NCBI RefSeq assembly: GCF_013001025.1
Contig: NZ_CP053021.1
Location: 4,347,001 to 4,411,000, forward strand
Direction of reading: 5' to 3'
DNA from: Sphingobium yanoikuyae
GTDB lineage: Bacteria; Pseudomonadota; Alphaproteobacteria; Sphingomonadales; Sphingomonadaceae
Length of the DNA: 64,000 bases
This document shows, piece by piece, positions 1 to 8,221 of the stretch; position 1 is the stretch's first letter; each line of letters starts with the position of its first letter. The translations under genes were made by a program, and so were the position numbers. The notes beneath the pieces were generated by a model. It ran no database searches. It worked only from the letters and a program-made list of their open reading frames with translations, and had not been told where the DNA came from.

Positions 1-344
1 AGGTGAATATCGGGGCCGAGGAACAGAAGGGCGGCTGCCCGATCGCCGATGTGCCGGCGCTGATCGCCGCAGCGCGCGACGCCGACATCCCCTTGCTCGG
101 CCTGATGTGCGTGCCCCCGGCCGATGTCGAGCCCGCCCCCTATTTTGCCCTGCTCGCGAAAATGGCGCGGGAAGAGGGCCTCCCGCGCCTGTCGATGGGC
201 ATGTCGGGCGATTTCGAAACCGCCCTGATGCTGGGCGCCACCGACATTCGCGTCGGCACCGCCCTGTTCGGCGAACGCGCCCCCGTCAGCCGCCCCGTCC
301 CTCGGAGCGGCCTGGGGATGATCAGAAACGCCCCCGCAAGGTAA
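1..344 (+). CDS. YggS/PLPBP-family pyridoxal phosphate homeostasis protein, 3' part
   Basis: Only the C-terminal half lies in the window; the frame is open at base 1. It carries the family motif VNIGAEEQKGG near its visible start, and later SMGMSGDFETAL followed by IRVGTALFGER, which form the phosphate-binding side of the TIM-barrel in YggS/PROSC proteins. These are single-domain, PLP-binding cytosolic proteins thought to buffer free PLP; no catalytic activity is established for the family. The gene ends convergently with the TonB-dependent receptor, overlapping its last 23 bases. The tail after FGER is about 20 residues longer than usual, so the extreme C-terminus is probably not conserved. 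Confidence 0.85.
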   Translation, partial: VNIGAEEQKGGCPIADVPALIAAARDADIPLLGLMCVPPADVEPAPYFALLAKMAREEGLPRLSMGMSGDFETALMLGATDIRVGTALFGERAPVSRPVPRSGLGMIRNAPAR

Positions 345-3120
345 TGCCATAGGTGCGGGGTTCGGCCAGATAGGCGGAGATCAGCTGGTTAGCCATCGGC
401 GCGCCCTGCACGAACTGCCCGGTGGTCGATGTCGCCGGGCTGCTCGACTGGAGCGGACTGCTGAAGGCGACCTGGGTATAATCCTGGTTGAAGATATTCT
501 GGCCCCAGAATTCGACCGCCCAGCGCTGGTCCTTGCCGCGCAGGCCGACGCGCGCATTGAACACCGCAAAGCCGTCCTGCGCCTTTTCCGGGAACAGGTC
601 GGACCCGGTATTATAGTCGCTCATCATGCGGCCATCGATGTAGAAGAGCGCGGACAGGCCGTTCGACCCGATATCGGGCGTCCAGGCCATGCTCGCGGTC
701 GTCACCAGTTGCGGCGCATTGCTGTTGATCGATCCGGGCAGCAGGAACAGTGCCGGATCGAGCGGCACGCTGCCATCGCCGCTGCCGACCAGCCGCTTGG
801 CGAATTTCGCCCGTGCGTAGGTCAGGCCGCCGGTCAGGCGGAAATGGCGCACCGGTGAAGCGGTCAGTTCCAGTTCCACACCCTGGCTGATCAGCCCCGG
901 CCCGACATCGCCGGAATCGCAGGTCCGCGCCGCCGAAAGGGCGCTGTCACAGCCATTGATATTCTGCACGACGAAGCTGGTGCCGTTGAAGGTGTTCAGC
1001 TGGAAATTCTTGAACTCCTGACGGAAGGCCGCGATGTTCGCGCTCCATTTCGGCTGGGTATATTTGAAGCCGATTTCAAAGGCATCGACCTTCTCTGCGG
1101 CAAAGCGCAGGCTCGTCACATCGGCATTGGTGCGCGGCGCATAGACCGCCGGCACCGTGTTCAGGCCGGTCGATCCCAGCTGAAAGCGGTCGAGGTTGAA
1201 GCCGCCCGCCTTATAGCCCTTGGAATAGCTGCCATAGACCAGCATTTCGTCGATCGGCTTCCACGACAGCACCGCCGTGCCGCTGAACTCGCCGTCGCTG
1301 ATCTTGTCGTTGAGGTCGAGCGCATTGAGCGTGGTCGAGCCATTGCCAAGGCAGCCGAGCGTCAGGATGCCGCCCGCCAGCGCCGCCGCACTGCCCAGCG
1401 ACGCATTGGTCGCCAGCGTCGGCAGCGAAGAGGCCTGCAACGCCGCGCAGGTCGCGTTGTTGTTATTGAAATCCGACGAGAATTTCTTCGATTCATGGGT
1501 GTAGCGCAGGCCCAGGGTGAGATCGAGCCGCTTGGTGATGTGGATGATATTATGGGTGAAGAGCGCCCAATTCTCGCTCTTCTGGCGATAGATGGAGGCA
1601 ACGTCGCCGGTGCCTTCCGGGATTGCCGCCAGCGCGCGCAGGCCATTGCCAAGACCGGTGGAGATCGCCCCCGCCTGTGCCGCCGCGACGCCGGCCGGCA
1701 ATCCGGCATTGATCAGCGCGGCGGTCAGGCCGGCGTTGAGATTGGCCTGGGTGCCGCCGATCAGCGCCGACGTGGCAAGACCGCTGCCGCAGGCCGCCAG
1801 TTGCGCCGCAGTAAAGTTGCTGTTGACGCCCGCACCCGCCATCAGGCGACAGGCGGCAAAGCGGCCATAGTCGGCGCCAAAGCGGATATTATCCTCCAGC
1901 GTCAGCTTCTCATTGGCGTAATAGCCGCCCACCAGCCAGTCGAGCGCCTCGTTGAAGGCCGAACCCTGCGCCCGCAATTCCTGGGTGAAGGTCTTGAACT
2001 GGCGATAGGTATTGGGATCGCGATAGAGAAGGTCGGCGCCCGAATAGTCATAATCGCCATAGTCGCGGGATTTATAGTCGCGATAGGCGGTGATGCTGGT
2101 CAGTTTCGCGCCGCCCAGATCATAGTTGATCTCGCCCGACACGCCCCAGTCCTTGAGCTTGCTGACATAGTCGCGCCCTTCGGTGATGGTCAGCTCGCGA
2201 TCATAGGGATCGGCGGGGAAGACGCTGCCCTGCCCGGCCAGGATCGCGCCGATGCGGTTGAACGGCGCCGTGCTATAGCCGCCGCCGGTCGCCGGCCGCC
2301 GTTCGCGCGTCTCGACATAGGCCGCGCCGCAGCAGCTTTCGTCGCGATTGGTATAATCGCCGATCAGCCGGATCGACAGGGCATCGCTGGGTTCGATCAG
2401 CGCCTGACCACGCAGGAAATAGCGGTCGCGATCATTGGTATCACCAACCTTGTTGCCGCTGGCATCGACCAGATCGTAGAAACCGTCGCGCTTCGACCAG
2501 ACGCCGTCCAGGCTCAACGCGATCCCCTTGGCGATCGGGCCGGTGATGCGCCCGGCCAGGCGCCAATAATCATAATTGCCATAGGTCGCCTCGGCCATGC
2601 CACCCAGGGTGAATTCCGGCGCCTTGCTGACGATGTTGATCAGGCCCGCCGACGCGTTGCGGCCGAACAGCGTGCCCTGCGGCCCGCGCAGCACCTCGAC
2701 CCGCTCGATCTCGCCCAGATCATTGAGGCCCGCACCGGTGCGCGAACGATAGACGCCGTCGATGAACACCGCGACCGAGCTTTCCAGGCCAGGATTGTCG
2801 CCGACCGTGCCGATGCCGCGAATACGGGCCGAACCATTGGCCTCGGTCCCGGTCGAAGAAACCAGCAGGGACGGCGCCAGCTGGTTGAGCGCGCGAATAT
2901 CATTGGCGCCGCTATTCTGCATCGCCTGCTGGCCGACCGCCGATACCGCGATCGGCACGTCGGACAACGGGCTGGCGCGGCGGGTCGCGGTGACGATGAT
3001 GTCGACGCTTTCGGTGTCCACCGCCGCCTGCGGCGCGGCATCCTGGGCATGGGCAAGCGGCATGGCGCCCACCAGCGCGACGGCACCGGCGGACAGCAGC
3101 CAAAGGCTCTTGTGCATCAT
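322..3120 (-). CDS. TonB-dependent outer membrane receptor
   Basis: A 932-residue protein. The start chosen is the ATG-ATG pair reading MMHKSLWLLSAG, preceded at 9 bases by AGGAGAGG; an in-frame ATG 9 bases upstream sits directly on that Shine-Dalgarno, and a longer reading frame upstream has no support. Residues 1 to about 26 form a signal peptide ending AHAQ. A TonB-box-like stretch (VDIIVTATRR) and a plug domain follow, with the hallmark VEVLRGPQGTLFGRNASAG, then a roughly 750-residue beta-barrel ending in a terminal Phe (TLRGRF), as outer membrane barrels do. Such receptors import siderophores, vitamins or carbohydrates with TonB-ExbBD energy. The substrate cannot be read from the sequence, and no transporter or sigma/anti-sigma partner is adjacent. 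Sphingomonads carry many paralogues of this type. Confidence 0.93.
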   Translation of the reverse strand: MMHKSLWLLSAGAVALVGAMPLAHAQDAAPQAAVDTESVDIIVTATRRASPLSDVPIAVSAVGQQAMQNSGANDIRALNQLAPSLLVSSTGTEANGSARIRGIGTVGDNPGLESSVAVFIDGVYRSRTGAGLNDLGEIERVEVLRGPQGTLFGRNASAGLINIVSKAPEFTLGGMAEATYGNYDYWRLAGRITGPIAKGIALSLDGVWSKRDGFYDLVDASGNKVGDTNDRDRYFLRGQALIEPSDALSIRLIGDYTNRDESCCGAAYVETRERRPATGGGYSTAPFNRIGAILAGQGSVFPADPYDRELTITEGRDYVSKLKDWGVSGEINYDLGGAKLTSITAYRDYKSRDYGDYDYSGADLLYRDPNTYRQFKTFTQELRAQGSAFNEALDWLVGGYYANEKLTLEDNIRFGADYGRFAACRLMAGAGVNSNFTAAQLAACGSGLATSALIGGTQANLNAGLTAALINAGLPAGVAAAQAGAISTGLGNGLRALAAIPEGTGDVASIYRQKSENWALFTHNIIHITKRLDLTLGLRYTHESKKFSSDFNNNNATCAALQASSLPTLATNASLGSAAALAGGILTLGCLGNGSTTLNALDLNDKISDGEFSGTAVLSWKPIDEMLVYGSYSKGYKAGGFNLDRFQLGSTGLNTVPAVYAPRTNADVTSLRFAAEKVDAFEIGFKYTQPKWSANIAAFRQEFKNFQLNTFNGTSFVVQNINGCDSALSAARTCDSGDVGPGLISQGVELELTASPVRHFRLTGGLTYARAKFAKRLVGSGDGSVPLDPALFLLPGSINSNAPQLVTTASMAWTPDIGSNGLSALFYIDGRMMSDYNTGSDLFPEKAQDGFAVFNARVGLRGKDQRWAVEFWGQNIFNQDYTQVAFSSPLQSSSPATSTTGQFVQGAPMANQLISAYLAEPRTYGITLRGRF

Positions 3121-3307
3121 GATGTGCATCCTCTCCTGGCCCGCCTGGCTTTTTGCCGGGTCGGGACTATGCGCGATTATGCTGCCACAGTCGGAATAAC
3201 GCAATATATCGCGTGATTCCGGGCTTTTTCCGCAGTTGCGTGATGATGGCTGCATGGCCCTGTTGCCTAGCAGCAACAATTTAACGCCCGGTTTCCGTAG
3301 CGTTTGC

Positions 3308-3967
3308 TTACGTCAGCGGAAAGCGCAGCAATCGGTCGGAAACGGGTATCAACGCCATTGCACCCGGCCCGACGGCCTTTTGTATCTCGCCATGGCCTGC
3401 ATCCAGCCCGCCCGTCAGCGCGCCCAGCGCCGGCAGGATCAGCTTGGTCGGCGATCCGACGAAGCAGCGGCGCGATACATGCCGGCCGCGCAGCGACAGG
3501 CGCAGCTTGGGGTGGAAATGGCCCGATATCTCCGGCCGGGGGTCGGCCGGGTCGGCCTCATGCCGCAGCCAGACGCCGTCTACCTCCGCCTCGACCGCAC
3601 GGCGTCCGCCCGGCATATGCGCCACGCCGACGTCATGATTGCCGGTTATCCACAACCAGTCGAGCCGTTCGGTCAGGGCCGCCAGCCGTTCCCGTGCCCG
3701 TGGGTCCAGCCGCGCCGCGCCATCGGCATCATGAAAACTGTCGCCCAGCGACCAGATCGCCCGCGCGCCGGTCCGCGCCACCAGCGCCTCGATCATGTCC
3801 AGCGTCGCCGCGCTGTCATGCGGCGGCAGGAACTGGCCGAATCGCGCATACCAGCTCGCCTTCTCGAAATGCAGGTCGGCCACCAGCAGCGCGCCCTGGG
3901 CCGGCCAGAACAAAGCCGCCTCCGGCAAAGCCAGGAAATCATGACCTGCGAACGAAAGGGGAACCAT
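3308..3967 (-). CDS. pdeM: ligase-associated DNA damage response endonuclease PdeM
   Basis: A 219-residue calcineurin-like metallophosphoesterase. The metal-binding motifs appear in order: ADLHFEK (about residue 30), GDSFHD (about 75), GNHD (about 108) and GHFHPK (about 150). The arrangement and length match PdeM, a small metallo-nuclease that usually travels with an ATP-dependent DNA ligase, an exonuclease and a Lhr-type helicase in a DNA repair cluster. None of those partners is adjacent here; the neighbours are the TonB receptor (about 190 bases away) and divergent trhO (65 bases away). The nuclease assignment rests on family membership. Confidence 0.85.
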   Translation of the reverse strand: MVPLSFAGHDFLALPEAALFWPAQGALLVADLHFEKASWYARFGQFLPPHDSAATLDMIEALVARTGARAIWSLGDSFHDADGAARLDPRARERLAALTERLDWLWITGNHDVGVAHMPGGRRAVEAEVDGVWLRHEADPADPRPEISGHFHPKLRLSLRGRHVSRRCFVGSPTKLILPALGALTGGLDAGHGEIQKAVGPGAMALIPVSDRLLRFPLT

Positions 3968-4032
3968 CGCCCGGCTATGCGCCCTCTTCGCCCGGCTTTC
4001 AAGTATGCGCGCCAGCGCCTATAGGGCTCCCC

Positions 4033-4854
4033 ATGTTCACCGTCGCAGCCCTCTACCGTTTCGCCACCTTCGCCGACCCGCAGGCAACCGCCGCCGACCT
4101 GCGCGCACTGTGCGCCGATCTTGGCACCTGCGGCACGCTGATCCTGGCGCGTGAGGGCATCAATGGCACGGTCGCGGGCACGGCCGACGCGATCGAGCGG
4201 CTGGTCGCCCATATCCGCGCTCTGCCCGGCTGCGCCGATGTCGACGTCAAATATGCGACCGCCGACAGCGCGCCCTTCGGCAAGATGAAGGTCAAGGTGA
4301 AGGCGGAGATCGTGACCCTGGGCGCAGGCGACCTGGACCCCGCCCATCAGGCCGGCGTGCATCTCGATCCCGCGGACTGGAATGCGCTGATCGCCGATCC
4401 CGACACCGTCATCATCGACACGCGCAACGCCTATGAGGTGGCAGTCGGCACGTTCGAGAATGCGATCGACCCGGCCACCCGCTCCTTCCGCGAATTTCCC
4501 GCCTGGTTCGACGATTTCGCCGCCAAGCTGCGCGACGAAGGCCGCAGCCCCAAGATCGCGATGTTCTGCACCGGCGGCATTCGTTGCGAAAAATCGACCG
4601 CGCTGGTCAAGGCGCGCGGCTTTGACGAGGTCTATCACCTCAAGGGTGGTATCCTGCGCTATCTGGAGGAAATGCCACAAGCGCAAAGCCGCTGGCAGGG
4701 CGACTGCTATGTCTTCGACGAGCGGGTCGCGGTCGGCCATGGGCTAAAACAGGGCCATTATGCCACCTGCAGCGCCTGTGGCCTGCCCTATCCGCGCGAT
4801 ACCGACCATGACTGCCCCGGCGACGCCGACGGCGCCTGGCCGCATCGGGGCTAG
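4033..4854 (+). CDS. trhO: tRNA uridine(34) hydroxylase TrhO (rhodanese family)
   Basis: A 273-residue protein starting MFTVAALYRF. It has the UPF0176/TrhO layout: an N-terminal alpha/beta domain with AREGINGTVAGT (about residues 40-52), a central rhodanese domain with VIIDTRNAYEV, and the persulfide loop FCTGGIRCEKS carrying the essential cysteine. A Cys-rich tail follows (CSACGLPYPRDTDHDC), probably a metal-binding knuckle. TrhO hydroxylates U34 of certain tRNAs to ho5U using oxygen. A longer in-frame extension upstream exists but lacks family similarity, so the ATG at 4033 is preferred. It overlaps the convergent small gene downstream by 4 bases. Confidence 0.92.
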   Translation: MFTVAALYRFATFADPQATAADLRALCADLGTCGTLILAREGINGTVAGTADAIERLVAHIRALPGCADVDVKYATADSAPFGKMKVKVKAEIVTLGAGDLDPAHQAGVHLDPADWNALIADPDTVIIDTRNAYEVAVGTFENAIDPATRSFREFPAWFDDFAAKLRDEGRSPKIAMFCTGGIRCEKSTALVKARGFDEVYHLKGGILRYLEEMPQAQSRWQGDCYVFDERVAVGHGLKQGHYATCSACGLPYPRDTDHDCPGDADGAWPHRG

Positions 4855-5111
4855 CTGTCACTCTCCACCAATTCGACCATCTCGAACTGATAGGATGTCC
4901 AGCCCCGCATCCGCGCGCCATCGGGCGCGGCGGCGCGCTTCTTCTTCGCCTCGGCCAGCGAGCGGGTGTGGCCCCAGAAGACCTCGGTCTTGCCATTTTC
5001 CAGTATGGCGACGATCCGCCAATAATGGGTGAAGGGGTCGGCGGTCGGCCCGATCTTCTTCACATAGCCGTCAGGCATGGTGGCGGTCAGATAGCGTTTC
5101 CGGCGCGCCAT
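4851..5111 (-). CDS. small conserved-looking protein of unknown function
   Basis: An 86-residue basic protein starting MARRKRYLTATMPDG, the last gene of a leftward four-gene run (SCO, YcgN, YgjP-like peptidase, this gene). The stop of the peptidase gene is 4 bases upstream. No domain is recognised. The sequence is hydrophilic, with a central WRIVAILENGKTEVFWGHTRSLAEAKKKR segment that looks folded, and no signal peptide or membrane segment. An upstream in-frame ATG would add 12 residues that overlap the peptidase gene; the chosen start removes that overlap. Real coding is supported by the tight operon spacing. Confidence 0.65.
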   Translation of the reverse strand: MARRKRYLTATMPDGYVKKIGPTADPFTHYWRIVAILENGKTEVFWGHTRSLAEAKKKRAAAPDGARMRGWTSYQFEMVELVESDS

Positions 5112-5115
5112 GGGT

Positions 5116-5850
5116 TCAGGCCTGATAGCGGTGCAGGCCCGCCCCATGCGCCTTCAGCCAGGCACGCGCCGGGCGCGGATCCTCGCCATAGATACGGGCA
5201 TGGGCGGCGTGGAAGGCCGGGCTATGGTCCATGTGCAGCAGATGCGCCAGTTCATGCGCCACGGTCGATCGCCGCACCCAGGCCGGCGCCAGGATCAGCC
5301 GCCAGCTATAGCGGATCGCCCCGGTCGACGTGCAACTGCCCCAGCGGCTGCGCGTGTCGCCGGTGCCGACCGACGCGACGATCAGGCCATGATCCTGCGC
5401 CATCGCCAGCGTCTCCGCCTCCAGCACCGCCTTCGCCCGCGTCCTGAGCCAGCGCAGCACCCGCGCACCGACCGATTCCGCCGCCCCGCCCAGGATCAGC
5501 CGGTCGCCCTCCAGCCGGATCGTGCGGGTCGCCCCCGCGATCCAGCAGATGCGCACCTCGCGCCCCTCCAGCGGGAAGGTCGCGCCATCACCCAGCAGCG
5601 TCACCGCCGGCGTCACCGCCATCTGCGCCCGGACCCAATCCTCATGCCCCTGCGCCCAACCCAGCGCACGCTTGAGGTTCGCCCGCGCCGGCAGCGACAG
5701 CCGCAATTCGCCGCGCACCCCGTCGATCGTCAGCTTGTAGGCGCGCGCCCGCTCGGACCGGCGCACCCGCACCGGCATGGCGACGCCATCGATCAGGATT
5801 TCTGCCTCAGAGCTCTCGGTCGACAAGATGATGTTCCCAATCGCCGGCAT
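5116..5850 (-). CDS. YgjP/SprT-like zinc metallopeptidase (DUF45, M48-like)
   Basis: A protein of about 244 residues with the zinc-peptidase signature AHELAHLLHMDHSPAFH near residue 190 (HExxH-type, with a downstream His). It is preceded by the family motif RWGSCTSTGAIRYSWRL. That pair of motifs defines the YgjP/DUF45 family. The N-terminal half carries the usual beta-rich RVRRSERARAYKLTI segment. It is cytosolic, with no signal peptide. The proposed ATG at 5850 overlaps the upstream YcgN-family gene by 44 bases and has GGAGG only 3 bases away, so a later start (for example a TTG near 5830) is possible. The biological substrate is unknown. Confidence 0.85.
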   Translation of the reverse strand: MPAIGNIILSTESSEAEILIDGVAMPVRVRRSERARAYKLTIDGVRGELRLSLPARANLKRALGWAQGHEDWVRAQMAVTPAVTLLGDGATFPLEGREVRICWIAGATRTIRLEGDRLILGGAAESVGARVLRWLRTRAKAVLEAETLAMAQDHGLIVASVGTGDTRSRWGSCTSTGAIRYSWRLILAPAWVRRSTVAHELAHLLHMDHSPAFHAAHARIYGEDPRPARAWLKAHGAGLHRYQA

Positions 5851-6232
5851 CGGCCTCCGCCACGGTCCAGCCGCGTACGGATTCCTTGGCCCGATGCACC
5901 GCCTCGCGATCGCCGCAGACCAGATAATGCCAGTCGGGCAGCGGCAACCCCGCCTCGCGCAGCCGATAGGCACAGGTGCGCGGCAGCCAGCTTATCTGTT
6001 TCACCTTGGCCGGGGTCAGCCGCACGCAATCGGGCACGAACCGCCGCCGGTCGGGATAGTTGGTGCATTGACCGCTCTGCCGGTCGAGCAGTCGACAGGC
6101 GACATTGGTCGGATAGATGCGGCCCGTGTCCTCATCTTCCGCCTTGTGCAGGCAGCATTTGCCGCAACCGTCGCACAGCGCTTCCCATTCGGCGCGGTTC
6201 AGCTTGTCGAGGGGCTTGTCCCAGAAGTCCAA
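5807..6232 (-). CDS. YcgN/UPF0260 family cysteine-cluster protein
   Basis: A 141-residue protein beginning MDFWDKPLDKLNRAEWEALCDGCGKCC. The CDGCGKCC motif and later single cysteines (NVACRLLD, QCTNYPDR, VPDCVRL, RTCAYRL, YLVCGD) are the family's conserved metal-binding cysteine pattern (PF03692-like, zinc or iron chelating). The length is typical. Its start codon lies 3 bases beyond the stop of the SCO-family gene, so the two are co-transcribed and probably translationally coupled. The family has no settled biochemical role. Confidence 0.9.
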   Translation of the reverse strand: MDFWDKPLDKLNRAEWEALCDGCGKCCLHKAEDEDTGRIYPTNVACRLLDRQSGQCTNYPDRRRFVPDCVRLTPAKVKQISWLPRTCAYRLREAGLPLPDWHYLVCGDREAVHRAKESVRGWTVAEADAGDWEHHLVDREL

Positions 6233-6235
6233 ATG

Positions 6236-6874
6236 TCACTTGACCCATTTTTCGAGAAAGGCGCGCACGATATCCGGCGCGCCCTCGTCCACGTCCGGCG
6301 TGCCCGGATCATCCACCGGCACCAGCGCGATCGGCTTGCCGTCCGGCCCGAACAGATAGGGCGTGCGGCTGTGGCTGACCAGATAGTCGCTCGCCCCTTC
6401 CGGCTTTTCCGCATTGTAGAGGACGACGAAGTCCTTGGCCACCTTCGCGATCTGTTCCGGCGTGCCGGTCAGGCCGACGAGGCGCGGGTGGAAGGCCGCG
6501 ACATAGGTTTTCAGCACCGCCGGCGTGTCCCGCTTCGGGTCGACGCTGATGAAGATCGGCTGCACCTTCGCGGCGCGGGCGGGCGCTGCCTTCTCGAAGG
6601 CGCTGAACGCCTGCATGATCCGCTGCAGATCGACCGGGCAGACATCCGGGCAATAGGTGTAGCCGAAATAGACGATCCGATACTGGCCCTTATAATCGTC
6701 CCAATGCACGGTCTTGCCGTCCTGGTCGGTCAGGGTGAAGGGCGCGCCGATGCGCGCGCCGACCAGATTGCCCTGTTCGCTCTCGCCGCTTGATGCATTG
6801 CCACCAGCCCCCATATGGCAAGCCGTCAGCAAGGCCAGAAGCGGCAGGGCGAGCGAGATCAGCGCTTTGTTCAT
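6236..6874 (-). CDS. SCO family protein (copper chaperone / thiol redox lipoprotein)
   Basis: A 212-residue protein starting MNKALISLALPLLALLTACHMG; a start 15 bases upstream is possible, but the AGGCGACACC spacing favours this ATG. The N-terminus is a lipoprotein signal with lipobox LTAC. The thioredoxin-like domain carries the SCO metal-binding CPDVC (about residue 75) and the distal histidine in SHSRTPY (about residue 170). SCO1/SenC/PrrC proteins deliver copper to the CuA site of cytochrome oxidase or act as periplasmic thiol reductants. It is first in a leftward operon with YcgN, the YgjP-like peptidase and a small unknown gene. Confidence 0.92.
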   Translation of the reverse strand: MNKALISLALPLLALLTACHMGAGGNASSGESEQGNLVGARIGAPFTLTDQDGKTVHWDDYKGQYRIVYFGYTYCPDVCPVDLQRIMQAFSAFEKAAPARAAKVQPIFISVDPKRDTPAVLKTYVAAFHPRLVGLTGTPEQIAKVAKDFVVLYNAEKPEGASDYLVSHSRTPYLFGPDGKPIALVPVDDPGTPDVDEGAPDIVRAFLEKWVK

Positions 6875-6933
6875 GGTGTCGCCTGCCATGCCTTGCTATG
6901 GGCCGATTTGCAAATCGAACGGGGCGCGCGACG

Positions 6934-7572
6934 ATGAAGATTGGGATGAAGAGCGGACTTTCCACCTGGCTGTTTCTGGCGCGGCCTGCCGCCATCACCC
7001 TGGCACTGATGGCCCCGGTTGCGGCCCAGGCCCAGTTTTCCAACAATTACAACTTCCTCAAGGCGGTGAAGGACGCCGATGGGGACAAGGCGACCGAACT
7101 GCTGCAGAAGCCGGGTTCGACCGTCATCAACAGCCGTGACGTCACCACCGGCGAAACCGCGCTGCACATCGTCATCGGCCGCCGTGACACGACATGGCTC
7201 AACTTCATGCTGTCGAAGGGCGCCAATCCGAACCTGGCCGACAATAATGGCACCACGCCGCTGTTGCTCGCCGTGCAGAACCGGTACGAGGAAGGCGTGC
7301 GCCTGCTGCTCGCCCGCGGCGCCCAGGTCGACAAGACCAATGGCAGCGGCGAGACCGCATTGATCCGCGCGGTGCAGCTGCGCGACATCGGCCTGGTCCG
7401 CCTGCTCGTGGCGCAAGGCGCCAATGCGGACAAGCGCGACACCATCGCCGGCATGTCCGCCCGCGACTATGCCGAGCGCGACAGCCGCACGCCGGGTCTG
7501 GTCGAAGCGCTCGATTCCGCCAAGGCCAGCAATGCCACGCCCAAGGGCCCGGTCCAGGGTCCGGTCTTCTGA
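6934..7572 (+). CDS. secreted ankyrin-repeat protein
   Basis: A 212-residue protein starting MKIGMKSGLSTWLF; it has a signal peptide ending VAAQAQ, so it is predicted periplasmic. At least four ankyrin repeats are readable from about residue 65: GETALHIVIGRRDTTWLNFMLSKGAN, then NGTTPLLLAVQNRYEEGVRLLLARGA, then GETALIRAVQLRDIGLVRLLVAQGA, then a final degenerate repeat with AGMSARDYAERD. Ankyrin domains mediate protein binding; the partner is unknown. The ribosome binding site is weak, and an ATG four codons later (MKSGL) is an alternative. It is divergent from the SCO operon and ends just before a strong intrinsic terminator. Confidence 0.85.
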   Translation: MKIGMKSGLSTWLFLARPAAITLALMAPVAAQAQFSNNYNFLKAVKDADGDKATELLQKPGSTVINSRDVTTGETALHIVIGRRDTTWLNFMLSKGANPNLADNNGTTPLLLAVQNRYEEGVRLLLARGAQVDKTNGSGETALIRAVQLRDIGLVRLLVAQGANADKRDTIAGMSARDYAERDSRTPGLVEALDSAKASNATPKGPVQGPVF

Positions 7573-7577
7573 TATGA

Positions 7578-7603
7578 AAAAGGGCGGCCAGGCCGCCCTT
7601 TTA
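7578..7603 (+). terminator. intrinsic terminator after the ankyrin gene
   Basis: A perfect GC-rich stem GGGCGGC/GCCGCCC (7582-7588 with 7592-7598), loop CAG, extended by four A-T pairs and flanked by a run of T. The A tract on the other side makes it bidirectional, so it could also end the convergent MmcB-like gene. Confidence 0.9.
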
Positions 7604-7611
7604 TTTAACCC

Positions 7612-8118
7612 TTACCAGCCCAGTTCCGCCGCATAATCCGGGTCGGCCAGCGCCGACAGGCGGCGGGCGGCGCGGCGGGCGAAGCGCAGCGTCTCTGCCT
7701 TGCGCCGGGCGGCGGCCAGCGGCTCGAACGGCGCGGCGCGCACCAGTTCGGCATCATATTGGTCCGCGACGATCAGGCCGGTGCGGGCCGGCCACAGCGC
7801 CTCGCTGTCGAACAGGCTGGTGTCGAAGCCCGATGGCACCGCCCAGAAATAGCGGTCGCAATAGTCGAAATAATCCGGCCATTTCATGTCGCCCAGCAGG
7901 TCCGCCCGGCTGCACTTGATCTCGACGATGGTCAGGCGCCCGGCGCTGTCGATCGCCATGATGTCGGCCCGCCGGCCATTGGGTAACGGCACTTCCAATA
8001 TGCCGTTCATGTCATGGCGATGAAACAGGCGCAGCGTGCCGCGCGCAACCGCCAGCGCGGTCCCGTCGGTCAGCGGTGAACAGCGATCGAGGTCTTGGGC
8101 GGCGTCTTGGATGGTCAT
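7612..8118 (-). CDS. mmcB: MmcB family DNA repair protein
   Basis: A 168-residue protein with the nuclease-like core RRADIMAIDSAGRLTIVEIKCSRADLL and MKWPDYFDYCDRYFWAVP, diagnostic of PF06319 (MmcB-like). The DxxxxExK arrangement (D in ADIMAID, ExK in VEIK) resembles the PD-(D/E)XK nuclease fold. In Caulobacter mmcB is a LexA-controlled damage-response gene; no clear LexA site was identified here. The length is normal. It is convergent with the ankyrin gene across the shared terminator. Confidence 0.87.
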   Translation of the reverse strand: MTIQDAAQDLDRCSPLTDGTALAVARGTLRLFHRHDMNGILEVPLPNGRRADIMAIDSAGRLTIVEIKCSRADLLGDMKWPDYFDYCDRYFWAVPSGFDTSLFDSEALWPARTGLIVADQYDAELVRAAPFEPLAAARRKAETLRFARRAARRLSALADPDYAAELGW

Positions 8119-8144
8119 GGCACCAGATTAGAACAGGAAGGGAA

Positions 8145-8187
8145 CAAAAGAAAAGACCGATTCGGACATGGGGTCCGAACCGGCCTT
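8145..8187 (-). terminator. intrinsic terminator of the cell wall hydrolase gene
   Basis: Read on the minus strand, GGCCGGTTCGGAC pairs imperfectly with GTCCGAATCGGTC across a short loop (8155-8167 with 8173-8185) and is followed by TTTTCTTTT. It lies about 35 bases after the hydrolase stop codon. Confidence 0.7.
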
Positions 8188-8221
8188 CAAAAGGGCGTCA
8201 CTGTCGCGCGGTGAGCGCGGA

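Noticed and set aside
1495..3216. 573-codon open frame on the plus strand
   Set aside because: It lies antisense to the TonB-dependent receptor, whose domains are clear; long antisense frames are a side effect of high GC, and the product has no protein-like pattern.
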